Below are positions 10,591 through 22,843 of a stretch of 35,725 bases of DNA, piece by piece; the first letter of the stretch is position 1, and each line of letters begins with the position of its first letter. The notes under the pieces are model-generated. The model saw only the letters and a list, made by a program, of their open reading frames with translations. It was not told the DNA's origin and searched no databases. A program made the position numbers and the translations under genes. The stretch covers positions 1 through 35,725 of the forward strand of contig NZ_JAIVLB010000030.1 in assembly GCF_020524495.1 (NCBI RefSeq). The letters run 5' to 3'. Source of the DNA: Bacillus stratosphericus. GTDB lineage: Bacteria > Bacillota > Bacilli > Bacillales > Bacillaceae.

Positions 10591-12248
10591 ACAGATTTTC
10601 TTTTCATTTCGTCTTCTAGTCCATCTTTCTTCTCGTCTGGTGGATTCACCAAACACTGATCCAGCACCTCTTGGAAGTGCTTCACAGGCACAATGGTGAC
10701 GCCTTCAATCTCTTTTAGGATCGACTGCTGGTTGTCATAAGGAATGATTACTGTTTTGGCACCAGCTTGTTTGGCTGCCTTAATTTTCGGTATCACACCG
10801 CCGATCGGCTTCACTTGACCTTGCAATCCAATCTCACCCGTCATGGCTGTCAGATGATCGATCGGGATATGATGAATGGCAGAGAAAATGGCTGTTGCCA
10901 TCGCTATCCCAGCAGACGGCCCATCAATAGGGGCACCGCTTGGAAAATTAATATGGATATCATATTCATTTGTCCGTATGCCTAAGTTTCTAAGCACTGT
11001 TAATGCATTTTCAACAGAGCCTTTGGCCATACTTTTACGTCTGATGGACTTAGACTGGTTACCAATGCTTTCTTCTTCTGCAATGCCAGTCATATTGATA
11101 CTGCCTTTCTCAAGCGCCTTACATATATTCACTTCAATTTCAAGCAGGGCGCCGCTGTTCGGTCCATAAACGGCAAGACCATTCACTACCCCCACTTTTG
11201 ACTTTTCCGCTACTTTTTGTTCATATCTTGGGGTCAGCTGGCTTGAATGAATGACCCATTCTACATCAGCTATCGTAATGTCTTTTCGGTTTTCAGTGAC
11301 AGCCATGCCTGCCGCGATCTGCACCATATTGACTGCTTCACGTCCATTTTTTACATAGGAAGTTAACAGATTTAGCCCCTCGTCACTTAATTCTTTTTGA
11401 ATTTTTTGGACAGCCTTAGCAGCAACTATTTTCAGCTCATGCTGATCAAGATCCTTAAAGAAAATTTCCAAACATCTTGATCTAATCGCTGGAGGGATTT
11501 CCTCTGGCGTTCTTGTGGTGGCTCCAATCAATCTAAAATCAGCCGGCAGCCCATTTTGGAAAATATCATGAATGTGATTCGGAATTTGGGTATTTTCCTC
11601 ACTATAGTAGGCACTGTCTAAAAATACTTTCCGATCCTCGAGTACTTTTAGCATTTTATTCATTTGAATCGGATGCAGTTCACCAATTTCATCGATAAAT
11701 AGAACCCCTCCATGAGCATGCGTGACGGCCCCCTGTTTTGGCTGCGGAATGCCTGCCTGTCCCATTGCCCCTGCTCCTTGATAAATCGGATCATGCACTG
11801 AACCAATTAAGGGGTCTGCAATGCCTCGTTCATCGAATCTCGCAGTTGTGGCATCAAGCTCTACGAACACAGCATCTTTCTTAAACGGTGAATCAGCGTG
11901 ACGCTTCGCCTCTTCCATGACAAGACGGGCAGCGGCTGTTTTTCCAATTCCTGGAGGCCCGTAGACGATGACATGCTGTGGATTCGGTCCGCACAGGGCC
12001 GCTTTTAGTGCTCGAATGCCATCTTCTTGTCCTACAATATCTTGAAACTCCTTTGGCCGGACTTTCTCTGATAAAGGTTCACTCAGCTTGATCAAGCGCA
12101 TCTTTCTGAGTGCTTCCATTTCTTTTTTTGATTCTTTGTCGATCGTCACCTTTTGTGTGCGCTGATTTCGCAGTAAGTTCCAAAAGTATAGCCCGATGAC
12201 GATACCAAAGAACAGCTGAATAAATAGTACGATTCCTGTCCAGCTCAA
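10587..12248 (-). CDS. lonB: Lon-like protease LonB (forespore-type)
   Basis: A 553-aa Lon-family protease that differs from LonA by a short N-terminal part. Residues 4-26 are a hydrophobic membrane anchor; an AAA+ domain follows with Walker A YGPPGIGKTAAAR near residue 95, then the protease domain with the serine in PIDGPSAG and the lysine in GGVIPKIKAAKQ. In B. subtilis LonB is made in the forespore under sigma F. The start is TTG at 12248, preceded by AAGGAGG at seven bases. A sigma-F-type promoter lies 45-74 bases upstream. It has its own terminator, so it is transcribed separately from lonA and clpX. Confidence 0.95.
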   Translation of the reverse strand: MSWTGIVLFIQLFFGIVIGLYFWNLLRNQRTQKVTIDKESKKEMEALRKMRLIKLSEPLSEKVRPKEFQDIVGQEDGIRALKAALCGPNPQHVIVYGPPGIGKTAAARLVMEEAKRHADSPFKKDAVFVELDATTARFDERGIADPLIGSVHDPIYQGAGAMGQAGIPQPKQGAVTHAHGGVLFIDEIGELHPIQMNKMLKVLEDRKVFLDSAYYSEENTQIPNHIHDIFQNGLPADFRLIGATTRTPEEIPPAIRSRCLEIFFKDLDQHELKIVAAKAVQKIQKELSDEGLNLLTSYVKNGREAVNMVQIAAGMAVTENRKDITIADVEWVIHSSQLTPRYEQKVAEKSKVGVVNGLAVYGPNSGALLEIEVNICKALEKGSINMTGIAEEESIGNQSKSIRRKSMAKGSVENALTVLRNLGIRTNEYDIHINFPSGAPIDGPSAGIAMATAIFSAIHHIPIDHLTAMTGEIGLQGQVKPIGGVIPKIKAAKQAGAKTVIIPYDNQQSILKEIEGVTIVPVKHFQEVLDQCLVNPPDEKKDGLEDEMKRKSV

Positions 12249-12292
12249 TCGGCTCCCTCCTTCATCAATCGTATGTATTGGTTTCTGTCTGC

Positions 12293-12322
12293 TAGTATTT
12301 CCTAGAGCTGGACGGAATAAAC
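12293..12322 (-). promoter_or_regulatory. Sigma-F-type promoter of lonB
   Basis: On the minus strand GTTTA (12322-12318), a 15-base spacer and GGAAATACTA (12302-12293). This fits the sigma-F pattern GYWTA-N15-GGNNANANTW. B. subtilis lonB is known to be sigma-F dependent. Activity here is inferred. Confidence 0.75.
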
Positions 12323-12340
12323 ACGTCTTCCACGATAAAT

Positions 12341-12372
12341 AAAAAACTCCTGAATCAAAAAGATTCAGGAGT
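12341..12372 (-). terminator. Terminator of clpX
   Basis: On the minus strand ACTCCTGAATC, loop TTTTT, GATTCAGGAGT, then TTTTTT: an 11-bp perfect stem 12 bases after the clpX stop. Confidence 0.92.
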
Positions 12373-12383
12373 AGTCACTTCTA

Positions 12384-13649
12384 TTATGCAGATGTTTTTG
12401 TATCTTTATTAACGACTGTGCCGTCCTTCAAAACAAGACGAGGCGGCTCACCTTCAGCAACCGTTGTACCAGTGATGACACATTTTTCAATATCATCACG
12501 AGATGGAAGGTCAAACATCACATCAAGCATGATGCCTTCAATGATTGAACGAAGACCACGAGCTCCTGTTTTACGCTCAATTGCTTTTTTCGCAATCTCG
12601 CTGAGAGCATCTTCTTCGAACTCAAGCTCCACATCGTCAAGCTCAAGTATTTTTGTATACTGCTTGACTAGCGCATTTTTAGGCTTCGTCAATATTTCAA
12701 CAAGTGCTTTTTCATCTAACGGCTCTAAGCTTGCAATAACCGGTAGACGGCCGATGAATTCTGGAATTAAACCAAAGCGCAGCAAGTCTTCTGGCAGTAC
12801 TTTTGATAGAAGGACTTCTTTTTCAAGGTCTTCAATTTTGTTTTCCGCACCGAATCCAATGACTTTTTGCCCTAGGCGGCGTTTGATGATTTGCTCAATT
12901 CCATCGAAGGCTCCACCACAAATGAAGAGGATATTTGTTGTATCAATTTGAATGAATTCTTGATGAGGGTGCTTACGTCCACCTTGAGGCGGTACACTAG
13001 CGACTGTTCCTTCAAGAATTTTCAAAAGGGCTTGCTGAACACCTTCCCCAGACACATCACGAGTGATAGAAGGGTTTTCTGATTTTCTTGCTACTTTATC
13101 AATCTCATCGATGTAGATAATGCCTTTCTCCGCTTTTTCTACATCATAGTCTGCAGCTTGGATGAGCTTAAGTAAAATATTCTCTACGTCTTCTCCAACA
13201 TAACCTGCTTCAGTTAGTGATGTTGCATCTGCAATCGCAAATGGAACATTTAAAATACGGGCAAGTGTTTGAGCAAGTAATGTTTTACCGCTTCCTGTTG
13301 GTCCAATCATAGAAATGTTACTTTTCGAAAGCTCAACATCATCAATCTTGCTGTTAGAATTGATCCGTTTATAGTGGTTATAGACCGCTACAGCTAAGGA
13401 TTTCTTCGCATTGTCTTGTCCGATGACATATTCATCAAGAATCTCCCGAATTTCATGAGGCTTCGGAACATCCTTGAATTCAACTTCTTCCTCAGTACCG
13501 AGCTCTTCTTCAACTATTTCCGTGCAAAGCTCGATACATTCATCACATATATATACGCCAGGTCCTGCGACCAGTTTACGCACTTGATCTTGCGTTTTTC
13601 CGCAAAACGAGCATTTCAATTGACCCTTTTCCTCGTTGAATTTAAACAT
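12384..13649 (-). CDS. clpX: ClpX, ATPase subunit of the ClpXP protease
   Basis: An AAA+ unfoldase that selects and feeds substrates to ClpP. The 421-aa protein has an N-terminal zinc-binding domain (Cys13, Cys16, Cys35, Cys38), Walker [10 protein letters not shown], Walker [10 protein letters not shown], the RKHPHQEF loop, and the arginine-finger and sensor region [11 protein letters not shown]. No clpP is in the window, as expected for Bacillus where it maps elsewhere. Single-gene unit with its own promoter region and terminator, lying between tig and lonB. Confidence 0.98.
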   Translation of the reverse strand: MFKFNEEKGQLKCSFCGKTQDQVRKLVAGPGVYICDECIELCTEIVEEELGTEEEVEFKDVPKPHEIREILDEYVIGQDNAKKSLAVAVYNHYKRINSNSKIDDVELSKSNISMIGPTGSGKTLLAQTLARILNVPFAIADATSLTEAGYVGEDVENILLKLIQAADYDVEKAEKGIIYIDEIDKVARKSENPSITRDVSGEGVQQALLKILEGTVASVPPQGGRKHPHQEFIQIDTTNILFICGGAFDGIEQIIKRRLGQKVIGFGAENKIEDLEKEVLLSKVLPEDLLRFGLIPEFIGRLPVIASLEPLDEKALVEILTKPKNALVKQYTKILELDDVELEFEEDALSEIAKKAIERKTGARGLRSIIEGIMLDVMFDLPSRDDIEKCVITGTTVAEGEPPRLVLKDGTVVNKDTKTSA

Positions 13650-13722
13650 TCTTTCACCCCTTATTCTTCTTCACTTCCCTGTAGCTAACAGTCAGCTACC
13701 TTTCTGGGTCCAGTATGTATGT

Positions 13723-13751
13723 ATTTTACCATACTATCCCAAAAGACGGTA
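13723..13751 (-). promoter_or_regulatory. Possible extended -10 promoter of clpX
   Basis: On the minus strand TGGTAAAAT gives an extended -10 (TAAAAT at 13728-13723). The -35 17 bases upstream, TACCGT, is weak. The transcript would have a leader of about 65 bases. Confidence 0.4.
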
Positions 13752-13858
13752 ATAATGTGTTTCTAGCGCTGCACATTGAGATATGTATGACAGAAAGATG
13801 TGACTTACACTATCGTTTCCAAAAAAAGCAATGATAAGTCAAAAATTGTACAAAACAA

Positions 13859-13877
13859 GGCACGAGTCACTCGCGCC
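13859..13877 (-). terminator. Terminator of tig
   Basis: On the minus strand GGCGCGAG, TGA, CTCGTGCC (one G-U pair), then TTGTTTTGT. It lies 24 bases after the tig stop. Confidence 0.75.
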
Positions 13878-13900
13878 CTGTTTTATTATTATGCACCATA

Positions 13901-15175
13901 TTAACGGTTTTCTACAAGAAAATCAATTGCTTTACGAACTTTTAGATCTCCTTTCATTGCGTCAGTAGATCCAATCGCTTGTTTGATATTTTCAACTGGC
14001 ATGTTGTATTCTTCAGCCATTTTTGAAAGTTCTCCTTCCACTTCTTCGTCAGACACTTGTAACTCTTCTGCAGCAGCAATTGCTTCAAGAGTTAGATTAG
14101 ATTTGATGCGTTTTGTAGCATCTTCTTTCATTTGCTCTTTAAGCGTATCTTCATCTTGTCCAGAGAATTGGAAGTAAAGCTCAAGGTTCATTCCTTGCAT
14201 TTGAAGACGTTGTTCGAATTCTTTCATCATGCGGTCTAGTTCTGTGTCGACCATCGCTTGTGGGATGTCAGCTTCCGCATTTTCAGAAGCTTTCGCAACT
14301 AGCTCTTCACGAAGTTTTCCTTCTGCTTCGTTTTCTTTTGCTTCTTCAAGACGCTTCTTCGTTTTTTCAGTTAATTCATCAAGAGTTTCTACTTCTTCAT
14401 CAACATCTTTAGCGAACTCATCGTCAAGTGCTGGAAGTTCTTTTGCTTTGATTTCATGAATTTTCACTTTGAATACTGCTGGTTTACCTGCAAGGTCTTC
14501 AGCATGGTATTCTTCTGGGAATGTCACTTCTACGTCTTTTTCAGCGCCAGCTTCAAGACCAACTAATTGCTCTTCGAAACCAGGGATGAATGAACCAGAA
14601 CCTACTTCAAGAGAGTAGTTCTCAGCGTTTCCGCCTTCGAATACTTCTCCATCAACGAACCCTTCAAAATCAAGAACAACTGTATCCCCGTTTTCGATTG
14701 CGCCTTCTTCTTTGACAACAAGCTCAGCTTGACGATTTTGCATTGCTTTTAACTCTTCTTGTACATCTTCATCAGTGACCAATGTTTCGTCTTTTTCTAC
14801 GTTTAGACCTTTGTAGTCACCAAGTTTCACTTCAGGCTTAACTGTTATTTTTGCAGTGAAGATTAAGCTTTCGCCTTTTTCGATTTTCTCAACATCGATT
14901 TCAGGGCGATCAACTGGCTCAATACCAGCTTCGTCGATTGCTTTTGGATATTCAACCGGAAGAAGAATGTCTAATGCATCTTGATAAAGAGATTCTACAC
15001 CAAAGCGTTGCTCGAAAAGACCACGCGGTACTTTCCCTTTACGAAATCCAGGGATAGATACTTGCTTGACAACTTTCTTAAATGCATTATCAAGTGCTTT
15101 GTTAAATGTTTCAGCGTCAACTTCTACAGTTAAGATACCTTCGTTACCTTCTTGTTTTTCCCATTTTACTGACAT
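13901..15175 (-). CDS. tig: Trigger factor, ribosome-associated chaperone and prolyl isomerase
   Basis: Binds the ribosome exit tunnel and shields nascent chains. The 424-aa protein has the three expected parts: an N-terminal ribosome-binding domain with the signature [17 protein letters not shown] near residues 43-60, a central FKBP-type PPIase domain ([22 protein letters not shown] near 160-182), and a long helical, acidic C-terminal chaperone domain. The ATG is preceded by TTTGGAGGG. It lies upstream of clpX, as in other Bacillus. Confidence 0.97.
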   Translation of the reverse strand: MSVKWEKQEGNEGILTVEVDAETFNKALDNAFKKVVKQVSIPGFRKGKVPRGLFEQRFGVESLYQDALDILLPVEYPKAIDEAGIEPVDRPEIDVEKIEKGESLIFTAKITVKPEVKLGDYKGLNVEKDETLVTDEDVQEELKAMQNRQAELVVKEEGAIENGDTVVLDFEGFVDGEVFEGGNAENYSLEVGSGSFIPGFEEQLVGLEAGAEKDVEVTFPEEYHAEDLAGKPAVFKVKIHEIKAKELPALDDEFAKDVDEEVETLDELTEKTKKRLEEAKENEAEGKLREELVAKASENAEADIPQAMVDTELDRMMKEFEQRLQMQGMNLELYFQFSGQDEDTLKEQMKEDATKRIKSNLTLEAIAAAEELQVSDEEVEGELSKMAEEYNMPVENIKQAIGSTDAMKGDLKVRKAIDFLVENR

Positions 15176-15415
15176 GTGTGTTTCCCTCCAAAAATCTATT
15201 CAGATTGTGCGTTGTTACATTCTAAAGCATCTTAAAGACTTCGTCCAATCAAAAACCACGCACTCCGCTAAAGAATCGGTATTATGTATACAACATTTAA
15301 CTTGATTATACATATCGTCTTTCAACCGTTGGAATCGTACAACTGCACTATATAAGCACAAATACAACCATTATATTATAACATAACAAGTCCGTCTTTC
15401 AACTAAATCGACAAA

Positions 15416-16423
15416 TTACAAATAAGAAATTTCTTCAATATCTTTCAGCATTGTACAAGCTTCTCTCAACTCTCGTTCGTTAAAATCATACAATAGATGC
15501 ACTTCTTCGAGGTCAATCTCGATCCCATGCATTTCATAGCCCACTTTATGTAGTGCCGCTGCCCAAAGATTCGGATCTGTGTATTTAGGAAGGAATGGGT
15601 AAAGCACAAATAAGTGCCTGCGCCATAACTCTTCCACCCCTTGATAAAGAGTTGGGTTTTCATTTCCAAGGGTGTCATCGAGCAAACGCAGTACCTGCTG
15701 AAGAAGCGGCACCTGCTCTGGCTTTACAGCCTCCGAAGGAACCAGCGTTAAAGAATCACCGAATTTTGTCACATGAACCGGCTTTGCCACATCATGATCT
15801 GATAGAAGCTGCAAGATCAATGATTTGACCAAAGGGTTTCCGTCAGGTTTCTGTAAGATCGTATTTAATAAACCCATGTGTGGTGAAATATTGCGGTCTT
15901 TCAATGAATGGATAAACTGCACCTGCTCTTCTGGCCGCTCTAGCATATCATCTATATTGATTTCATCGCTATCACTCTCGTCTTCGTCTAAAATCTGTTC
16001 TGGCGATTCAATCATCTTTCTGCTAAATTCGAGTAGCTTATAAAAATGCTCCGCGCTTTCGGCTGGAAGGTGATTCTCCTCGAGTACAGCCTCAATCGTT
16101 TGTTTGACTTCCTCATATTCTTTCAGTTGAATTAAGATGGTCATATATACTTGAAGCACTGTGAAATAGTGACCATATCCTTCATTTAACATCTTTACGC
16201 AAACACGCTTTGCATCCTGTAGCTCGCCTAGCTCTAGAAAACAAATTGCCATGCCGAGATGAATATCGGATTCTTCATCGTCATCATAAGATTTCGCTTC
16301 TGAAAATAAGTGAAGTGCCTCTTGATAATGTTTATCTTTTAATGCTGCCATTCCTTTTTCAATCAGTCTTTCTTTCAGACCAGGAAACAAAATGACATTA
16401 TCTTTCTTCTTGTCATGTTTCAT
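15416..16423 (-). CDS. ysoA: YsoA-like tetratricopeptide-repeat protein
   Basis: A 335-aa soluble protein with helical TPR-like pairs in its first half (for example GMAALKDKHYQEALHLFSEAK near residue 23 and the next unit DIHLGMAICFLELGELQDAKRV), followed by an acidic linker near 150-160 (DEDESDSDEINIDD) and a C-terminal helical domain. It matches B. subtilis YsoA by position between tig and leuD and by length. TPR proteins bind other proteins; no partner is evident. It is a single gene with a palindromic element 34-57 bases before its start. Confidence 0.85.
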   Translation of the reverse strand: MKHDKKKDNVILFPGLKERLIEKGMAALKDKHYQEALHLFSEAKSYDDDEESDIHLGMAICFLELGELQDAKRVCVKMLNEGYGHYFTVLQVYMTILIQLKEYEEVKQTIEAVLEENHLPAESAEHFYKLLEFSRKMIESPEQILDEDESDSDEINIDDMLERPEEQVQFIHSLKDRNISPHMGLLNTILQKPDGNPLVKSLILQLLSDHDVAKPVHVTKFGDSLTLVPSEAVKPEQVPLLQQVLRLLDDTLGNENPTLYQGVEELWRRHLFVLYPFLPKYTDPNLWAAALHKVGYEMHGIEIDLEEVHLLYDFNERELREACTMLKDIEEISYL

Positions 16424-16504
16424 GCTTACGTTCCTTTCAGGCGCATATTTTTAATCAGTTTACCAACGAAGGTTAGTAAACACAAGTAACGAGAGGCTTT
16501 CATG

Positions 16505-16545
16505 CAAAAAAAAGAAACCGTCACAGCTCGGGCGGACGGCTTCTC
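16505..16545 (-). terminator. Terminator of the ilv-leu operon after leuD
   Basis: On the minus strand AAGCCGTC pairs with GACGGTTT around a GC-rich loop, followed by CTTTTTTTT. It begins 6 bases after leuD. Confidence 0.8.
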
Positions 16546-16550
16546 GTTGT

Positions 16551-17150
16551 TTATGCACGCAGCCAGCTGCTGCGCTTTTCTTCAAATGCTTGAATGTCAT
16601 CTTCTAGTAATAATGTTAATGAGATCTCATCATAGCCATTCAGGAGCATTTCTCTCCAATGAGGATCTACTTCAAAAGGGGTGATATTCCCATCTTGGTC
16701 TTGAATTTGCTGCTTTTCTAAATCAACCGTCATCTCATATCCTTTGTTCTCATATGACGAAACGAACGTTTTCCACACATCATAATCAAGACGGATTGGA
16801 AGCATTCCATTTTTAAAGCAGTTTTGATGAAAGATATCTGCAAATGATGGAGCGATGATAATTTTGAAACCATAATCATTAAGCGCCCAAGGCGCATGTT
16901 CCCTAGATGATCCGCAGCCAAAATTTTCTCCTGCGATCAAAATAGATGCTCCTTCATATATTGGATGATTCAGCTCAAAATCAGGATTTGGCCTTCCATA
17001 CGCTAAATATCGCCAGTCAAAAAAGGCAAACTGGCCATATCCTGTTCGTTCAATTCTTTTCAAAAATTGCTTCGGAATAATTTGATCTGTATCTACATTA
17101 ATACGGTTAAGCACAGCGGCTTTTCCTTTATGAGTGACTAAAGGCTCCAT
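16551..17150 (-). CDS. leuD: 3-isopropylmalate dehydratase small subunit
   Basis: With LeuC, isomerises 2-isopropylmalate to 3-isopropylmalate in leucine synthesis. The 199-aa protein has the swivel-domain signatures of the family: DTDQIIPKQFLKR near residue 20 and GENFGCGSSREHAPWAL near 73-89. The start ATG follows GGAGTTG, 13 bases after the leuC stop. It is the last gene of the operon. Confidence 0.97.
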   Translation of the reverse strand: MEPLVTHKGKAAVLNRINVDTDQIIPKQFLKRIERTGYGQFAFFDWRYLAYGRPNPDFELNHPIYEGASILIAGENFGCGSSREHAPWALNDYGFKIIIAPSFADIFHQNCFKNGMLPIRLDYDVWKTFVSSYENKGYEMTVDLEKQQIQDQDGNITPFEVDPHWREMLLNGYDEISLTLLLEDDIQAFEEKRSSWLRA

Positions 17151-17163
17151 CTATGACAACTCC

Positions 17164-18579
17164 TTACACGACTGTTTTCTCTTGATTAAACTTCCTGACA
17201 TCGACAAATCGGCCATGTATCGCAGCCATTGCAGCCATTGCCGGGCTGACAAGATGCGTTCTTGCCCCCTTCCCTTGACGCCCTTCAAAGTTACGGTTTG
17301 ACGTAGACGCGCAGCGTTCGCCTTCTGGCACCACATCGTTGTTCATACTCAAACACATACTGCAGCCTGATTCTCTCCATTCAAAGCCTGCTTCAAGGAA
17401 AACTTCATGAAGACCTTCTTCTTCTGCTTGCAGTTTGACACTTTGAGAGCCAGGCACCACAATCGCTCTGACATGATCAGCTACTTTCTGTCCTTCAATT
17501 ATAGAAGCTGCTTGACGTAAATCAGTCATTCTTGAGTTCGTACATGAGCCGATAAAGACATGCTCAATCGTAATGTCTTCAATACGCTGATGCGGATGAA
17601 CCCCCATGTATTCGTAAGCATGGAGCGCTTCTTTTTGATCATCTTCTTGTTCAAAATCCTCAGGACCTGGGACCGATGCATCCACAGGCAAAACCATTCC
17701 TGGATTAATCCCCCATGTCACCATTGGTGAAATCTCATTTCCATCTAAAATAATGGTTTTATCATAGGTTGCACCAGGATCTGTTCTAAGTTCTTTCCAT
17801 TCTTCAATGGCTGCTTCAAAATCTTCGCTCTGCGGCGCATATTTGCGTCCTCGACAATAGTCAAAGGTCACTTCGTCAGGTGCAATCAATCCTGCTCTTG
17901 CGCCTGCTTCAATCGACATATTACAAACGGTCATCCGCTCATCCATCGTCATGTTTCTGAATACTTCCCCAGTGTATTCAATGACATAACCTGAACCAAA
18001 CTTCACGCCGTGTGCACCAATCACTGCTAAAATGACATCTTTGGCTGTTACCCCTTTTTGAAGCTTTCCGTCTACTCTAATTTCTAGTGTTTTCGGACGC
18101 TGCTGCCAAAGTGTTTGTGTGGAAAGTACATGTTCAACCTCACTTGTACCGATCCCGAAGGCAAGTGCGCCAAACGCGCCGTGCGTGGATGTATGACTAT
18201 CTCCACAAACGATTGTTTTCCCCGGAAGTGTCAACCCAAGCTCTGGTCCAACGACATGGACAATTCCTTGGTCTACACTGTGAAGGTCAGCTAGACGGAC
18301 CCCAAATTCAGCACAGTTGCGCTCTAGAGCACTGACTTGCTTCTTCGCAATCTCATCTTTGATCACAAATCGATTCACAGTCGGAATGTTGTGGTCCATC
18401 GTCGCAAATGTGTTTTGAGGTCTTCTCACCTTGCGTCCTTTTTGTCTTAATCCTTCAAATGCTTGAGGTGACGTCACTTCATGCACCAAGTGCAGATCAA
18501 TATATAAAAGGTCTGGTTTTCCCTCGCCATTTTTGACAACATGCTGATCCCATATTTTTTCGATGATTGTTCGAGGCAT
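17164..18579 (-). CDS. leuC: 3-isopropylmalate dehydratase large subunit
   Basis: An aconitase-family [4Fe-4S] enzyme, partner of LeuD. In the 471-aa sequence the cluster cysteines are in FIGSCTNSR (near residue 347) and in [10 protein letters not shown] (near 407-410). [25 protein letters not shown] near 126-150 is the conserved substrate region. Lies between leuB and leuD with short gaps. Confidence 0.97.
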   Translation of the reverse strand: MPRTIIEKIWDQHVVKNGEGKPDLLYIDLHLVHEVTSPQAFEGLRQKGRKVRRPQNTFATMDHNIPTVNRFVIKDEIAKKQVSALERNCAEFGVRLADLHSVDQGIVHVVGPELGLTLPGKTIVCGDSHTSTHGAFGALAFGIGTSEVEHVLSTQTLWQQRPKTLEIRVDGKLQKGVTAKDVILAVIGAHGVKFGSGYVIEYTGEVFRNMTMDERMTVCNMSIEAGARAGLIAPDEVTFDYCRGRKYAPQSEDFEAAIEEWKELRTDPGATYDKTIILDGNEISPMVTWGINPGMVLPVDASVPGPEDFEQEDDQKEALHAYEYMGVHPHQRIEDITIEHVFIGSCTNSRMTDLRQAASIIEGQKVADHVRAIVVPGSQSVKLQAEEEGLHEVFLEAGFEWRESGCSMCLSMNNDVVPEGERCASTSNRNFEGRQGKGARTHLVSPAMAAMAAIHGRFVDVRKFNQEKTVV

Positions 18580-18621
18580 AACCCTTTTTCCTCCCTCTAC
18601 CTAATTCAACAAAATGTCTTT

Positions 18622-19719
18622 TTATACAATTGTTTTCGCACGTTGTTTGAGTGCGTCTACAACTACTTTCGTGATATCATCAGTCGTTTCATACGTTCCC
18701 TTTTTTGATGCTAGGTCCTTTGTTCGTTTGCCAGAGGCAAGAACGGCTTCCACAGCTTCTTCTATTGCAGCCGCTTCATCTTCTAATGCAAAGGATGTTC
18801 TAAGCAAGCTGGCTGCTGACAAAATGGTTGCCAGAGGGTTTGCGACATTTTGCCCCGCAATATCGGGTGCTGAACCATGAATTGGTTCATATAAATGAAG
18901 TCCTGTGCTTGATAGACTAGCAGATGGCAACATACCGAGTGAGCCAGTAATCATAGATGCTTCGTCACTTAAAATGTCGCCAAACATATTCTCTGTCACG
19001 ATGACATCAAATTGAGCGGGCTTATAAATAAGCTGCATGGCGGCGTTATCTACGAGCATGTGCTCATATGCGACATCTGGATATTGGGATGCAACTTCTT
19101 CTACCGCTTCCCGCCATAGTTTACTAGAAGCGAGAACATTCGCTTTATCCACAGACGTTACTTTTTTCCGTCTCGTTAACGCCATGTCGAACGCTTCTTT
19201 TAATACACGAACAATCTCTTCCTTTGTATAAAGAAGCGTATCAACCGCAGCTTCTTTTCCTTCATCATCCGTATAGCGCTCACTTGGTTCACCAAAATAG
19301 AGGCCTCCTGTTAATTCACGAACAATGACGAAATCTACACCGCTAATGTGATCTTGTTTTAGGGGTGAAGCCTCGCTCAAGCTATCGAATACTTTGACAG
19401 GACGAATGTTTGCAAATAAGTCCAGCTGCTTGCGAATGGCAAGCAAACCTTTTTCAGGGCGAAGTTCTGGGGGGTTTTGATCCCACTTCGGCCCGCCAAC
19501 TGCTCCTAATAAAATCGCATCTGCGCTTTTGCACACTTCTACTGTTTCCTTAGGGAGCGGATTGTTTTTTTCGTCTATCGCTATACCGCCAATAAGGGCT
19601 GTTTCGAATTCAAATTCGTGTTGAAATTGAGCGGCTGTCTCTTGCAGGACAGCGACCGCTGATGTTAAGACTTCCGGTCCGATTCCATCGCCGGGCAAAA
19701 GTGCAATTTTCTTTTTCAT
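18622..19719 (-). CDS. leuB: 3-isopropylmalate dehydrogenase
   Basis: An NAD-dependent decarboxylating dehydrogenase of leucine synthesis. The 365-aa protein starts KIALLPGDGIGPEV, carries the substrate-binding RELTGGLYFGEPS region near 134-146, and the NAD and metal motifs VTENMFGDILSDEASM (near 240-255) and HGSAPDIAGQNVANP (near 280-294). The adenosine-binding HGSAPDIAG indicates NAD use. In the operon between leuA and leuC. Confidence 0.97.
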   Translation of the reverse strand: MKKKIALLPGDGIGPEVLTSAVAVLQETAAQFQHEFEFETALIGGIAIDEKNNPLPKETVEVCKSADAILLGAVGGPKWDQNPPELRPEKGLLAIRKQLDLFANIRPVKVFDSLSEASPLKQDHISGVDFVIVRELTGGLYFGEPSERYTDDEGKEAAVDTLLYTKEEIVRVLKEAFDMALTRRKKVTSVDKANVLASSKLWREAVEEVASQYPDVAYEHMLVDNAAMQLIYKPAQFDVIVTENMFGDILSDEASMITGSLGMLPSASLSSTGLHLYEPIHGSAPDIAGQNVANPLATILSAASLLRTSFALEDEAAAIEEAVEAVLASGKRTKDLASKKGTYETTDDITKVVVDALKQRAKTIV

Positions 19720-19737
19720 GAGTACCTTCCTCCTTTC

Positions 19738-22324
<2,587 letters not shown>

Positions 22325-22843
22325 TTAGACAATTGAAATTGTTTTATTTGTTTGCGGCTTTTGCTGATTATCTCTCGCAAAGGCCGTTGTGCCAGTTCTG
22401 GCGATTTCTTTAATGCCGTATGGCTTGAGTAATTCAATGAGTGCTTCAATTTTTGAAGACTCACCTGTCACCTGAATGACGACACTCTCTCTGCTCACAT
22501 CTACAATAGAAGCTCTAAACGGTTCAATGACCCCTGTGATTTCCATTCTAGATGCTGGTGCAGAAACGACTTTTATCAAAGCCAGCTCTCGCTGAACGAT
22601 TGATTGGTTTGTAATATCTGTTACTTTGAGGACATCAATTTGTTTGTTCAACTGTTTTGTCAGCTGTTCGATGTCTTTCTCTTGATCTACATGGACGACG
22701 AACGTGATGCGTGATACATCTTGAATCTCAGAATGGCCGACCGTAATGCTTTCAATGTTATAGTGTCTTTTTGTAAAAAGGCCTGTGATTCGGTTCAGTA
22801 CGCCTGATCGATTTAATACAGTCAAAACAATTATGCTTTTCAA
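22325..22843 (-). CDS. ilvH: Acetolactate synthase regulatory subunit
   Basis: The small subunit of acetohydroxyacid synthase; activates IlvB and gives valine feedback control. The 172-aa protein has an N-terminal ACT domain ([24 protein letters not shown], residues about 13-36) and a second ACT-like domain. The start is TTG overlapping the ilvB stop (TTGA), with GGGGGTG five bases upstream, so expression is coupled to ilvB. Often named ilvN in databases. Confidence 0.96.
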   Translation of the reverse strand: MKSIIVLTVLNRSGVLNRITGLFTKRHYNIESITVGHSEIQDVSRITFVVHVDQEKDIEQLTKQLNKQIDVLKVTDITNQSIVQRELALIKVVSAPASRMEITGVIEPFRASIVDVSRESVVIQVTGESSKIEALIELLKPYGIKEIARTGTTAFARDNQQKPQTNKTISIV

